This document shows, piece after piece, positions 36,501-51,500 of a DNA stretch of 64,000 bases (position 1 is the stretch's first letter; the number at the start of each line of letters is the position of its first letter). The translations under genes were made by a program, and so were the position numbers. The notes under the pieces were generated by a model. It saw only the letters and a list, made by a program, of their open reading frames with translations, made no database searches and was not told the DNA's origin. This stretch comes from Daphnia carinata (taxonomy: Eukaryota; Arthropoda; Branchiopoda; Diplostraca; Daphniidae), in NCBI RefSeq assembly GCF_022539665.2, contig NC_081333.1, forward strand, positions 6,322,971 through 6,386,970. The letters run 5' to 3'.

Positions 36501-39500
36501 CGAGAAACTTCCCGTACATCGATGGACGGTGAAAAGTATTGCACAGTAGGCCCTCAATGTCCAACCTCTACGTCTGCTTTCCCATAGCATAGGTGGTAGT
36601 ATGAATTCAATAACGTTTCAGCTATACACACACATACATGATTTCTTTATTCCGAGTGCCTGTTCGCTCTCCCCAACAAATCCCTTCCAATAATATAGAG
36701 GAATTTAAAAGGAAAAAAAAGGAGCTGTTATTCTCCATTACCTTTACTCCTTTCTGGCTGCTGAAGTCCGTACTCAGGCACTGGACGGCTACGTTGATCT
36801 AAACAAAATGCACAAGGACAGAAGGCAAAAAAAGAAAATCAATTATGAGATTCTGGCGACGTTATTGTCAATTCTTAACTGATTAACACCGAAAAGCCAG
36901 CTTCGTTCCATTTCCATAATCTCAACTGAATGTCTCACTTTGTAACCTGGCCTGCCCTAGTTTCCCTTTTGTTCCCATGGACACCATGCAGCCATGTGAA
37001 TTAGATTTGTGCGTTATACGCTGATCCTGATATGAAAGCGCATAATACCAAACGTATATAACGTTGGTATTCGACCAATGTCAGAAAGCTGGCGACTTGT
37101 GTGACGTTTGCTCAGACTACACGTGAAACCTTTCCGAAGACATCCAACACTAATTTCAACTAGAGCAACGCCAACGGATTTCTAAGCGTACATTCCAAGT
37201 GCAGTAGTACTAGTTTTCAAAAAATGAAACTCTTGTTCTTTTTTGTTTACATTTTTTTTGTTAGTTATTTTCCTTGCATTGTAGATGACTCGTTGTTGTT
37301 TCGGATCGGCTGGCGCAATTTCTGACGATGTCAAAATGACAAAGATATCGATGAGAGAAGAATGGAATGATTACCTTTGCTGAACTTTCCAGCGGATTCC
37401 AGTAGATACATATAGCGTTGTGAGCTACCTCTTCGATGCAACCAATGAGGCCCGAGCTGTTCTTCGTATCTGGAGATGACACAAATTTAAATAAAAATAT
37501 ATTAGTTCACGTTAATTGCGTAACACTGCAGGGTTTCAAACTGCTATATCAGACAACGATAATATCGTAGTGATGAAAACAAAAATTCAAATCTGACCGC
37601 GTATTCAGGAAGCTGGGTATACAGTTTTCTCAAATGGTCTTGATATTCAAATACCAGCTACTGCTGATATTTGCAATAATAATATTCAAATGTAATGAAT
37701 TTATTTATTCACCGCCGTCCTTCGCGCCTAAGGCATTCCTAACCTATAGGTCGGAGCAAGTTTTTCTAGCGCTATTTAGGTTGTAAAGGAAGTCTATGTG
37801 TCAATGGAAACTGTTTAAAATAAAAAACTACAAGCTCGTAAACGATAGCCACTTGTCCCCCTCCCTTCTTTCTCGTCTCTAACCGCTTTTTACAACTCAG
37901 TTTCTCTTGCGTATTTATTATTTTTTGCCCTGCCGTAAAAGTGCACGTATGCGAAAGGGCTGAAAATACTCCAAGACGAAAAAAATTGAGGGTATACCAT
38001 TTTTTTTTTTTTTAATTCTGTTGTTGCGTTATATTCTGCCACTAGTAATGAGAAACGAAAAAAAGACCATCACGCAATTGGCGATTCGATCAAATTTCAA
38101 AACGATTCGAGTGGCCGATCGATAGGAGCAATTCAACGTCGACCGTTTGCCGCACTATTTTTGCACGCCGCGAGAAATCTATAAGGAACTATAGCCACTG
38201 AAAGGGGGGGGGGGAGGAGAGAAAGGGTTATAAAGAGGTCCGAATGAAACAGCCAGTTTACTACACAAAGAGGGCTGAGGAAGAAAGCATAGCGAAATTG
38301 TAGGACCAGGTCACAAAAGGCCCATTTTTTTTTTTTAAGCGGCTCTCCCTTTTTTTTTGTTTGATGGTCGCATACACGTACGCTCGGGAAAAAATAAGTT
38401 AGTTACCAGATACCAAAAAGGATTGGCGGGGTAGGAAGAGGGTTGATGGAGAGGGTTGCCGAGGTAAAGGTGGTGAGCAGAGAGGAATGAAGAAGAGCCG
38501 CGCGGCTTTTCTTTTTTTGTGTAGCAACATGATGCCCGTGAAAACTCTAACAGAAAAGGGTCACACAGCGTGAGCCTTCTTCTCTCTGTCTGCTCCCCCC
38601 CCCTCTTCCCCTGATCTCTCCCCCTCGACCGAATCATAGTCTTTCCGCAACGTTTCCTTAGAGGAAATATAATTCAGGTGTACGTGTGCAACGGAGCATC
38701 GGGGCTAGCTGCCATCCACCCTTTTTCTTTTCGTGACCATCCTTTCGTCTTAATGTACTTTTTGTTTGTTTTTTTCCGCAGCTCCCAACTGCTACACTTA
38801 TCAACATGACGCAAGAGGTCACGCGTGGACGAAATCCAACTGTTTGCATTCGCCTTATACGTCGTTAACACGACAGTTCCAACGTCTCTGTTCAGAGACC
38901 TGGCTATCAAAGAGGCAACTAGCCAACGACCATGTAAAGCAGCTAGCAGACTCAACAAAGAAATCAAACATCAAAAGCAAAACAAAAACAAAACAAAGCG
39001 AAGAGTTTTGGAGACGTAGACAAATGCGTGTAGTCCCGTGACCGTTGGCTTCCACCGTCCAATCTCCAGTCCACTTTCTACCTGTTGGTGGAGCTGGTTT
39101 TTTTGGAGCAGATGTCACATCGAGATTATTGCTTTTGATTTCTTATTTCTTTTGTCTCGTCCAACCCGAACTTGCGATAGACATGCAAAGAGCCAGCCCT
39201 TCGTTGTTGTTTTCTTTTTTTTCGTTTTTTTTTTGACATTAGCTATTCAGTTATACGCAGCCAACATTTCAAGATTCCCCCCCAAAAAAGGGTAGATACA
39301 TAACAGGAGCACGGTTTACTGGGCTTGACGCGTTAGCTAGATCAACCTGATTTCCCCCTTCCTCATTTTTCCCATTCTCCTGCCCATCAGTCATTGGCTC
39401 TCTCGTTCTTTTTCTCGTCAAACTGTTCGTGTCTCTTTTATTTCACTCGATTCTCATTCGACCAGCGGTTGACGTCTTCCGCACGGTGACATTTCACGGT

Positions 39501-42500
39501 CTTGCCAGTATCGCTTCTCTGGCTTTCAGAAACGAAATCAACAAAGACAGCGTAGCCAAGCAGTCTTAACTTAAAAAAAAAATAATAATAAATAAAATTT
39601 AAAAAAAAACAGAAAAAAATAAAGGAAACAGACAGTGGTAACAATGTCCATCGTTCATGTTTGCTTTTTTTCCTGCGAATTAAAATATTTTCTCACTCCT
39701 TTGAAAGATACATTTGCATACCGGTATTTATAACGAAAAAAAAAAAATCTACAGTTGAAAAATCCAGCAAACCAGAAAGAAAACGTCGAAAATCACCTAA
39801 GTTACCCGCTTCTATTTTGTCTTCTCCCGTCTTTTCCTTTACGTTCAAAACAAGATTCGTTGATAAGTGACGAAGGGAGTATTAACTATTTGAACCATCT
39901 GCCATGCTTGTTAGAGCTGTTTGCTTAGATTTTTTTTTTCCCCGAGATGTCAAACTCGGCGACATATCGTTGATCGGTTGAGACCGGCAAACATTACATC
40001 AACTTTCACGACGGGCTTTTCATGTACGACCATCAGTTTTGTGTTGTTTCTTTATATCTAACCAGGCGTCTCACATATTGTTTTTTTTTCTCTTAAAGCA
40101 AAGAAGAGAACTAGCAACTAGAAAGCTACATTGCTTTGATTAACATTCCTACCTGCGTCGAGTATTCGTTGTTTGGCGCTATGTTGTCGTCCGTGCCAAA
40201 ACTGCCAGGCCTTGGCTTCGTCCTCTGTGCTCTTCTCTTCTCGGAACACCAGCATCACCATCGTCTACGCGCATTCAAGTCACGCCCGAAATCCGAAAAA
40301 AGATCAAAGAAACAAAACGATAATAAATAAGATTTACATAATGACTATCGAGAAAATTAAAACAGCACAGGAGCGAAATTATAACAATCATGTGTCGACA
40401 AAAGAACAAACAAACAAAAAAAAATATATAAGAAGAATGGCACACCCACGTCCAATTGAACAGGTGACATCGTAAGGGCGGAATGGGATAATAAAAAGAA
40501 AATAAACCTAAATGGTAACCAGGTGTTTTCGGTGTCGTAAACCTGCAATTTACTGGCTATCTCTCTGTCCCAAGTAGGAGGTTCTAACACTTTGGCTGCT
40601 TTCGGGAACGTTTTATTTTTCTTTGTGCTTTTTTCTTTGTAAGATTTCTGGCTCGTGTTGCTGTTTCATAACAACCGTGACGGCTCTACTTTTTATCTAA
40701 TTTTTATAGTTGCTATTATTGCCTTTCGTATTTTCTTGCCGATGTCTTGGATGTGATTTAGCTAACATTTTTTAAACAATTGGCTCGATTGTGGAACAAA
40801 CAGAAATTCGAAAGTCGGTTCAAGCTTGTGCCATAGGAATGCCTCCCAGTGTGGCCTCTACGTATAATCCGAAACATTTCATCGTTTCACTGTTCCATTT
40901 CTTCAAAGTATAATGCGGGTTTCATCGTTACCGTTCAGTATGATTAGCTACTCTTTGGACAGAACTACAACGCCCTCCCTCTCGGAAATTCATCTGCGAC
41001 GTGTGCGTGGTTGCCTGCGTCGAAGTCGCGGGACTGATTTCAATGCAAACTAGGTCATGATTTTTGACAAGCTAATGAACTGTCAAGGAAAAAGATGAAC
41101 GATGGATAGCTCAAGAATAATTAGTCGTTCTAATTTCGAAAGATCTCAAATTGAAGTTTAGACAAAGAAAAAAAAAAAAGATAAAGAGGAAAAAAAAAAG
41201 AAAATGCTGACTGAAGTTCAGTGTACCTTGACGGTTTGGTTTTTCAATGGTCGTTCAGGATCAGGGACATATTCTAGGGTTATCCCGTAAAACTGGCCTT
41301 TATTAATGTAGGTGATGCGGTCATCTTCTCGCCGCTGTGAAGTCGAAATCGGAGACTCAAGGTAATATCGGAATCCATACTGGTTAAACCTGTTAAACAA
41401 TACAGAAATTGAATGTTGCGCAGTTGAATTACTCGGTAAGCACGTCGTAAAGCCGTTTAACACGCAAAAAATACAAACAATCAATGAAACTGGTATACAA
41501 AAAAAAAAAAATAATAAAACTGGATTCCGCCACTATCCATGCCCTAGTAAGAAATTGTTTTGCAACCAAAAACAAACGAATGATGTAGGATTCCCACTAC
41601 TTTCAGTTTGTAGGCCAAGTGAGAAATACTACTTAAAAATGATTCAAGTTGAAAACTCAAACGCTAAGTCTGTGCCATGAATTTATCAAAAGCCCTGCTG
41701 CTTGCTATTATTAGGAGTTGAACAGTATAACCAGACATTAAGCACATCTATGATGCGCTTTTGAAAAACTGGACTGGACTGGCAAGTTATTATACGGAAA
41801 TCCGCGATGCTGCTACGTTAATTTACTCGAAAAGCTCTCTGGGCAATCAAAAACACATATATGAGAATCACTTGCTTTCGGCATTATTTCGGGTCTACTT
41901 GTCGCCTTTGGGAAGGTATACTAGTTATTAAGGAAAATAGATCGACCCGATCGGAGAATACTTTTTTCCGATTTGGCTCGATTTCTTCGAATGGAAACTA
42001 ACAACAAGAAACAAGCTCGCTCGTTTTTAATGTTCATCAGTGATTTCCGCAGGTAACAAACTGACGATCGTTTCAAAATTCGGGGGCTTTTCTAGGCGTG
42101 ATTTGTGTATCGCGTAACAACAGAAAGGAGTAAACTTGAATAGAGTGCAATCGAAGAAATATAAGGCAACGAACTCATGCGCGGTAGAAGATTCGTAACG
42201 TGAAACGCGATTGTTTCAAAGACTTACACTTTTGGAATCTGAATTTTGTCGACTTCGCTTTGGCGGTTGCAATCGTGCCAAGAGCGGGAACGTGATGAAT
42301 TCAGATGGCCACTACCAGGTGACATGCTCGATTTGGAGTGTTCACCGCCAGAAGTTGGAGTTCGGCTGCCTTCGTCGCTGCCACCATGGGCACTGCTATT
42401 ATGATGCTGTTGCTCTGATGATTGATGTTCAATTGCCTGCTCGCCAATCAAACCAGGATGGCACAGTTCCGTGTAATCAAAGTTCTGTCACATCAGATTC

Positions 42501-45500
42501 AACAATTAGTGTCGTCGACTGACGGTTTGAATGCATCAAAAACTCTAAATTTCTCACAATTTTTGCATAAGATATTTACTTAACAAATTGAAATAGCCTA
42601 CAAGTAGAGAAAAACAAAAACAAACAAACAAACATGGACATGGTTTCCCAGTTACCTGTTGGGCGACGGACTGGTCGCGGGGAGTTACAGCATCGACTCC
42701 GATGCCGCTGTCGGGCGACGGCAAGTCAACGGTCAATCCGGTGCCTTGCTGCTGCTGCTTGTAGACGGCCGGCTGATTGCGGATGAAGCGATCACCAAAG
42801 GCACTGTCGTGTCCTTCGCCATAAGCGAGCTGCGCCACGGCGCGAGCATACTGCTGATCACCGCTGCCACTATTTGCATTTGCGTTACTGTTAGTATTTG
42901 CACTGCTGTTGAAGTAGTCTCGATAGAACGAATCGCTGGAGCCAACCGACGAGCTGACCGCGTAAGCAGTCGGCTGTTGGCGCAACGTGGATGATGGATG
43001 TATCGCCGTGTAGACTCCGGGCTCGTTGGGTGAAACGAGCCCGTAAGCTGGGCCGGGGGAAGAATCGTAGCCGTGATTGTTGACGGCCTGGATGCTGGCC
43101 AAGCCACTTTGGTGCCCGTTCCCGACGGCGCCACCGTTGCTGCTGTACGCAGACGGCGAATATTGCTGTTGCAAGGCCGACTGGATTCCAGCGCGAGCCA
43201 AGTCCAGCGCGGCCGGAGACATCATCGAATCGCCGTCGTGTTGCTGCGACTGTTGAGACGAGACAGGGCGCCGTATGTGAATGACGGAGCCGGACGTGTT
43301 AGCGCCTTCGCGGTTGTCGTTGTTGCCGCTCATGACGTGAGATATCGACTCGAGACGAGGAATCATCTCGTGGACCAGTTCACCGTCGGCCAGTACTCGT
43401 GAGATGACAGTGCCGCCTATTCCACTGTCCACTTTATTGTCATTGGTGCTGGAGCACACGATTCTCGAATCAGGGTGGTGGTGGACGTGGCGCAGGTTCC
43501 TCCTCGTCAGGTCCTCTGGTTCTTTCTTGATCACAAGTGGATAAATGTCCGGCTCAGAAGCTGATCCTTCGTGAGACTGGTGATTTTGACCACCGATTTC
43601 TTTGCCGCTGGACAATCCGTCGGCCGAAGATGAATGAGAGCCGCCCATTCCGTTCCTACTATACGAATTAAAAACAACACCACAAAAAAAAAAAAAAAAA
43701 AAAAAAAATATAAATAAAATAAAATAATAAAAAAAAAAAAAAAAAAATTATGTATGAATTAACTGAATTTGCTGAAATTGCTACCTCACTATAGACATGT
43801 ACTACTATAATGTAGATGGCCTGGTCCATTTCAACTTGTTTGTTTCAAATTTTAAACACTCGAAGCAATTCAGCTTTCATGGGCAAAGTTTTTTTTTTTT
43901 TTTTTTTTTTTTAATATTTGGGTCGGCCTTTAAAAAAAAGTTGGATCTAGCGCATGTCTCTTATTAATGGAATGGTTTATGAACTACGCTTGACACCGTC
44001 GAATCTACAAGTGGGAAGGTGAAACTTACGGCCAGAGTTCATTCATGGATTTGCCGTCTTTTTGACCCGGTTGAACGGAGGTCGAAATAGGCAGACCGTT
44101 GATTAACGAGTGGTGCTGATGCGATTGGTGATGATGCTGGCTCTTGTTTGGATAATAGTGATGCTCGTAAGAGACCAAAACACTTCCGACCGAGTTGACG
44201 GATGTTTCCTCGCTCAATGAGTTGCCTCCGCCCAAGTGCAACATGGCATTGGTGGCTGCATGCAGGGGATGCTCGTAAAAAGTGTTCCGCCAGGCAGCAT
44301 CTTCATTTTCGCCAGTTGGAGTGGCGGCACCTCCTGCCCCGCTGCTTCCGCTGCCGCCGCCGACAGCGCCCAGCGTCTCAGCAGCAGAGCTCATACGGAT
44401 CCGTGTAACACTCGGCGACGAAGACGAGGGTCGCGACGGAGACGACGGCGATCGCGCTGGCGAATTGGAAGCACCTAATTTGACGGGCGGGAGAACTTGC
44501 TGCATGGGCTGGTGCCGAACGGCTAACGGGTCGCTAACTGCTGTTTCACAAGATTTCACCTCCTCTTCCCTAAAGGTGAATCACATAAAAGGTTACAGTT
44601 TTATCGAAATTTCTCATTTTGTTTTTTTGTTTTTTTTTTGTTTCTTCTTCTTCTTCTTTTAATGTCATTTCAAAATGCGTCCTCAAACAAAAATTTAACC
44701 AAAAGGGGAAGAAAAAATTTGAAAATCCAATGAGAAGAAATAGTCTGACAGTCTGGCATGATCCCATACCAGACTGCGGGATTGGTTGAAAAACATTTAT
44801 CTCTACGAATAATTGACGAAATAGAGGGGACGCACGAAGATAATATACCGGGATTCGAATTCCTATTGGACATCAAAGCCATTTGGATGGGATGGAACTC
44901 GGGAGGTGAGCGATAGTGAGGAGGGGGACAGGGTGGCGGCTCTATATAAAAAACCCACTCAAAAAAACAAAACAAAAAGGAACACAAAAAAAAAAAAATA
45001 TATATATATGCATTAAAAAAAAAAAAGAATGGTGGAAGAAGAATAAGAGATGATGGCATTCGTATCACGGCATACTGCCAGAATGGCTTTGCTTAGTTGA
45101 GCTGTCGGCAGAGAACGAACTGCCTGTGACCATCTACGAAGATTTTAATTGGAACGGTGCACTGGGCACGAACGGCGAGGATGAAAAATACATGTGATAA
45201 CATCCGAAAAGTGAATGTCATTTTGAAATATGAACGAGCCAGAGAAGCATAGGACAGTGTTGACTAAGAAAGGGGACGGGCGGAGTGGAAGGGCAAGAGC
45301 GATAAAGACATGTAGACTGAAGAGAAACCAACTCAGTTGAAGAAGATGTCGACTGGCAGCGACAAAGTGCTGTTGCTCTTATCGGAACCTAATGCCGTCT
45401 ATGGATAGATGCTCTTTTCTGTGAAACCAACCTGTCGGTGCTCAGCGCTGACGGTTCACCGTTGATAAAGAAAAAACCAAAAAACCAACTCAGAAAAAAA

Positions 45501-48500
45501 CAAAAAGAAAAAAAAAGAACTTAACAAAAACTCGAAAAATTTACACACAAAATGGAAATCCAACGAAAGAAAAAAAAAAAGAAAAAAGAAAAAGAATAGA
45601 AAACTGGAATGAAAACAGAACAAGCCGCTTCGTCGAGCTCCTCTTATTAGAGCTGCACTTCGCCATGTAACAGATTTTCGATAGGGATAGGGACTCCTGG
45701 GTTCTTGTCAATGCCAAACACGCGCATTTCGATCGCTGCCATTTAATTGGCAGTGAAGAAACCAGTCTGAGATCTATCATACGAATGTTCCCGCCCTTAA
45801 AAACGAAAAGCACATCAACAAAAAAAAGGAAAAAAAAAAAAACGAACAACAAAAACTACAATAACAAACGAAATAGAATAACAAAAAAGAAAAAAAAAAA
45901 GAAAGAAAAAGGGGATGACTATGTTAGGCTCGTCTTAATTGTCCCAGCGAATGACAGGAGATAGATGACTTGTGTCTGCTAAGTCTCTGTCGGCTGCCGG
46001 GCAAGTGCGCCTCCGGGTGAAGTTCAGCTACCAGACATTAGTTGAACACCAAAAGCAGCCAACTGCTTTCCATAACGAAAGCTATCACAGCCAAATGACA
46101 GTCGTCAAATGTATTTACAATGTAATCTTACGAAAGCGTATTGGATTTTTGGACTTAGTTTGTTTTGGTTTGTTTTGGTTTTTTTTTCTTTTATCTCTTT
46201 TTTCAAACTAAGCGCCAACCTCGATGATCCTCTGCGCGTTCGTGCGCTTCGCGATCGCAATTACAAAATAACGCGCGCGCGCGCGCGCGCCCGTTCAAAG
46301 TGATTTTGATGCACGACCACCAAGCGAACAGAAAAACACTGTGTTTAGCTCTATCCTTAAGTATGACATCCTCGTTCGGCCGGCCTTCCAAAATAGAAAT
46401 CGCAAACAATAAAGTGAGTCGTGCCACTGTTTGTTTATCGCATTGGGTAGCGTCAGAGCTCCGCGTGACTTGCCGCTACCCTTTTTGGTATACAAACATT
46501 AGTAAAGCCTCGCAACGGGTAACAGGTAGTTAATGTCGGTAGGGAGCTGGTTACGTAATTCGGTCTCCCGCGACGTATTTCTGGACCGACGGGTTGAGCC
46601 GTCTCGGACGCCTGGTGAGAGCTATCAATGGTCGGGTGGGGCGCGAAACTCATTACTTATGCATTCAAAATAATAGCTAACAACTTCCGTTAGCAGCCTA
46701 TTTTTGCTGTTCTTCTATCTTTTAGCTATTTATGGACAAGGGATCATAACACTGAAGGAACTTCTTTCTGCCTAAAAAGGCGGCGTTATTTTACACTTAG
46801 GATGTTCACTTGTCCATTTGTTTGAATTGTGACGGCGATCATGTTGGGCAACGATAGTGAAAAGCAGCCGATCGATCGAAACGGCTGAGGAAAGAAAGCA
46901 AAACAAGGAAGCGCGCGGCTAAACAAGTGCGGCTGTCATCTGCATATCTTATGGCTTTTATGGCCTAACAAGTGGAGGAAGAGAGCGAGAGAGAGAGATT
47001 GTAAGAACGGCTCAATTTATGGGCTGCTGCTGCTGCCAAACAAGAAGAAAACTAACGTAAAAAGGGTGAAACAATAAAAAACGATTGGTTGTATAACCAT
47101 CCACACGGGGCTTTTGTTTCCACTGTCTACAAGCGTTTCCTTTCGGTTCTTTTGACTTTTTTTTTTTTGTTTTTGGTGGCAACATTTTGCCACCCTTTCT
47201 CCTTTCTTGTCTTCGTCTTTGCTCCCTTCCTATCCCGTCACAGTTTTTGCGCTGCCAAAGTGGGCATGCCATTCGCGCAATTCACTGGGTTCAAAATGTT
47301 TCACAAAAAAAAAAGGAACCATAAAGTTGGAAATAAAAAGAGGCCCAAAAGAACACTACAAGGAAAAAAAAAAAAAAAAAAAGAATGTCTTGAATTTAAA
47401 AAATAATGATAATAAAAAAAAAAACGAAAATAAAATAAGAGGAAGTTGGGAAAAGGGTAACAAAGATCTCTCAAGTTTCCTATATCAATGTTGCGTCAAG
47501 TGTAGTAGGTGGAAGTAGAAAAGGAGGGTGAAGTTATGCACCCAGGTGACGAGACCTTTTTTTTTTTACGATCGGCCGACGCTCTTCTTTTGTCTCTTTC
47601 CCCCCTCCTGTGCTCTCTCTCTCTCTTTCTCCACGTCTCTCTCTAACAGAGGCGGGAACGCAGATAAGACGATGATTGACTTGAAGAAAAAAAAAAACTC
47701 GGAGCCTCACTCACATGAGAAGGAAATAAGAAAAGATTTTTTTTTTTTTTTCACCGTTGGTTTTTCAGGGTATAGATTTACCGTGCCGTGTTATTTCACT
47801 ATTTTTTTTTTTTTTATTCGCTTTTGAGTGTATGTCAGCGAGTGAAAGTTTCGTGTCTAACTTTCTGGCATATCGAGACAGTTGGAACTTGGGGAAGGAT
47901 ACATAGCAAAAAAAAAATAAATAAATAAATAAATAAAAAGGAAAAAAAAGGCTCAAACATTTTGCCGAAAGAGGGAAGAAACTCGCACGCAAACAACGAA
48001 ATACGAATAGCGCGCCATCCACGTGAAAACGTTCTTTCTCGAACCGCTGAAATTTTTACGACTCGCTCCACACACACACACTCTCGTATCCTTCGCAACA
48101 TTTTACGCTATTCGCCCTTTTTTTCGCTGCAGCTTTGCCTTTTCGCCAATGCTATAAGGTGTATACGTCCACTCCGATATCATTGAACAAGCAAACAGGT
48201 TGTTACCTAATGCAATTGCGATTAGCAAGTCAAACTTGCTCATTGTCCCAACCAATAACACGGTGCAAATCTACGGATAGTTACGGTGGACAACAATACA
48301 ACACCTGCGCAATAATCAAAATAACAGTGAACGTTCGTTACCTGGGTTGGGCACTTGTCGCTGAAATTTTAAATCACCGTTGGAGAAATGAAAACGTTTC
48401 GATTGTACCACTAACCACTGTGGTCAATGCGCCAACAAGCGACAGATGACTCAATCATCGTTCGGCCAAAGGGCCAGAGTTTTTGTTTTGTTTGTCCTTT

Positions 48501-51500
48501 TGTTTGTTTGTTTGTTGTTTTTTTTTTCAAGACGGTCAACACTAGTAGCGCCTAATGTCAAGTGCGCCGATGAATGTTTTCAAATCACTAAAAACCAAAC
48601 ATGAAATGTTGTCGTCTGAATGATTATTCCGTGATGCGTGCGGTAGCCAACAATTGGAAGTGGTGCGCTGCGTGATGGGAGTGCTGCCGCCTTTGGTACC
48701 GACTTGCTCACCAGTGACTGTGCCAAACGTGTGGAAAGCGGGAGAAGTCCTTTCGGTCGTCGAGCTTGCCAGCCTCCAGCCATGCCAGCCCCTACCATGA
48801 CTGAACTAGCTTATGCTTATGCTACCCTTTGCCTCACGTTGGGGGCCTTCAGCTTTTTTAGCCGTTTCTCGGGCTCTTCTATACGGTTCTTGACGCTCAA
48901 CAATGAGCTAGAGCAGCGCCCCTTTCTGCTAGAGGCGCGAAGATTCACCAATTACTTTGCATACGAAGTCCCGCCTACTTCTCTCCCCCCCCCCACACAC
49001 ACACCCAACCCCATCGCATCTATACACTAGCTACCCGAGGTTCCCATGCCATCTACTATGCGGTTTGCTACTTTGGACTATGTGATTCTTTGTATGTACC
49101 CCTTCTAAAATACCGGCCAACGTCCTGCTCTCGTTGCTCATTACACAACAGCCGAGTCTTATCACTACCGCTCTGAAATCGTGTCCGTTTTCACGTTTTA
49201 ATGACATTTCAATTTACCTGCAAAAGAAATTCTTCTTCCTGGTTTCGTAAACATCATTTTTTTTTGTCTAAGTTCAGCGTTTCACGTTCCCATGGTTGAT
49301 CTACATAGTCGGTATATTGAACTGCGTAAAAATCCACTCATTTTAAATGGGGAAAATCAAGAAGAACCTTAAAATGAGCAGAGCTATTCATCTTCTTTGT
49401 AGTTTGAATTTTAATGTTTGATGCGCGTTCAAATTCTCAATGAGTGAGCTCGATGAGTGACAAAAATAACAGCAAAACAAAAAAATCGTTACATTTCGAT
49501 TTGCCAAGGATTTCGCATCACGATCGAGTTAGAACATTGTTAGAAGTGAAACTGACCTAGGTACGGCAAGCCCGCGGTAATGCGTGCGTCAAGGTACGCA
49601 CACGCATTCAAAATCGCTGAAATTGGCAATGCAATTTTTGCAAAAGTTGAATCAATAAAAAAACTTAAAATTTCAGTGTCGGTCATTTTTTTCCAGCCGA
49701 TCATTAAGCAATTGAATTTATTTCGTCTTTAGCTAATATCTTTAGTACCCACGATGCCTAGAAAACGTTCCAATCTTGTTAGTCATCGTTCTACTTATTT
49801 TCGTTATAACCAAATTTAAAGCATATTCCAGCCAATATAGCCTGGACTATTTTGCTCTGCTTTAAGCTATATCAGTAATTTGATCGCACAGGGGAAATAG
49901 GTAAATAGAACAGCCGCTCTGAGAAAACACTCAAAGACGATTGAATTTTAAGTCTATAAGAAATAAAATGACACAACTGTTTTAGGTGCTCCTAACAACC
50001 GCAGTAGAAAGTAAATTAAAAATTTCAAAGCTTGACTGATTTTGAGTTGGCCAGCGACGCTTGCCCTGCACTAGACCCAATTGTTCTTTATGCAAATCTG
50101 CAGCTGCCGTTGGTGAGGCCGGAGCCGAGGGAAACCTATGCACTTTCATAAACGGACCACCCGCCCTTACGGCCGAAAATGCCGGCACATAAAGCAAGGA
50201 GGTAGATGAGCTTTAACCGTTGCGTATCATCGACTATTATGCTTCGAGTCCTTTGTGCTCTCCTGCAACATGGCCTACCGGACATTCTTGGGAAGATCTG
50301 TGGATTGAAATGAAAGGCATCGATAGATTTCAGTACTAGCGCATCGACGATAAAGATGTAGCACATTTTTCTTGATAGTTTGCCATTTTGTATGGACCTT
50401 GGGCCACTGAGCTAATTACAATAGAGGCGCTAATAAAACGCTGATGATGTCGTGGCGACTTTTACTGCCACATTTTCATCACGTGTAATATCCGACATTA
50501 CCCAAGGCAAAGTTTTCCTTGATTTGATTGCTTACGCGCTTTTTGGCAGCATTAAGAGGCCTCCACCCTATGGATCCCTTCATTTTTAGAAACTTCAGAC
50601 ATTTTGGACGCGTTTAAGACACAACAGCTATCCAATCTTCTACTATTGCGTGTTTCTGACGAAAGCATGAAACGCTGGTTTACACTTGTGAAAAAGCCCC
50701 ACTACTTATAAATTGCTCCATCGGTGTGTTAATGCTTAACGGTATAGTTTACGATGTTGCGTTTTGAAAATCATCGTTGTATTCCATTTCTCGACTAATA
50801 GCGTGCGGAGGTTACAAAACGCACCACCAGTTTCTATGGTTGAAGCGAACAACGTCGGTATGCAATGGTAGAGCGACACGTTGCATTTGGCAGCGACGAT
50901 TTTTGCGTCCAGTTTGGTCGCAAATAAGCCAGCACGATCGAGAAAAGTGACAGGTCCAACCCCAAACAACTCCGAAGATAGATAAGATTCAACAAGGTTA
51001 TTCACTTATTCCCCATAAGCATTTAGTTTGGGGGGGGGGGAGGGAGGGAAATCGCTTTCGGCGTAATAGAGAGCTGCTGGAAGATTGAGACGAGACCCAT
51101 ACCCACCTTGATCTTCATCTCTCTTCAATAAAATCCCCCTACACAGACGGGCGTTAGGGCTTGTGTGCGATAGAAGAAGAAAATCATAGCAACGGCGAAG
51201 ACAACCTGTCCTGACGACTTTGGCTAGAAACAAAAAAGAAATAAAATGAAAAAAAAATAAATAAATAAAAAAAGCAAACGTTTCAAACTAGGCCTCTTTC
51301 AGCCTGTAGGCTAACCGAATCTAGCAGGGTAAGACGGAATAAAAGAGTCGAAAGGTTGAGACGCATTGGAAAGAAGCCAGGTACTCAGAAGTCAAAAACT
51401 CAGGTAGGCGTCCCTCGTGCTCATGCCGAGAGGTGGCTCGGCCCTATTCACCGTTCAGCCTGCTAGCTGATGGATGGCGTCAATTGGCTAATGAAATTGC

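Noticed and set aside
48135-49030. Two open frames of about 105 codons in grh intron 1, one partly GC-rich, and a minus-strand frame at 48580-48798 with a good donor as an alternative grh first exon.
   Set aside because: No homology was seen, and the minus-strand donor is in phase 0 while grh exon 2 needs two leading bases.
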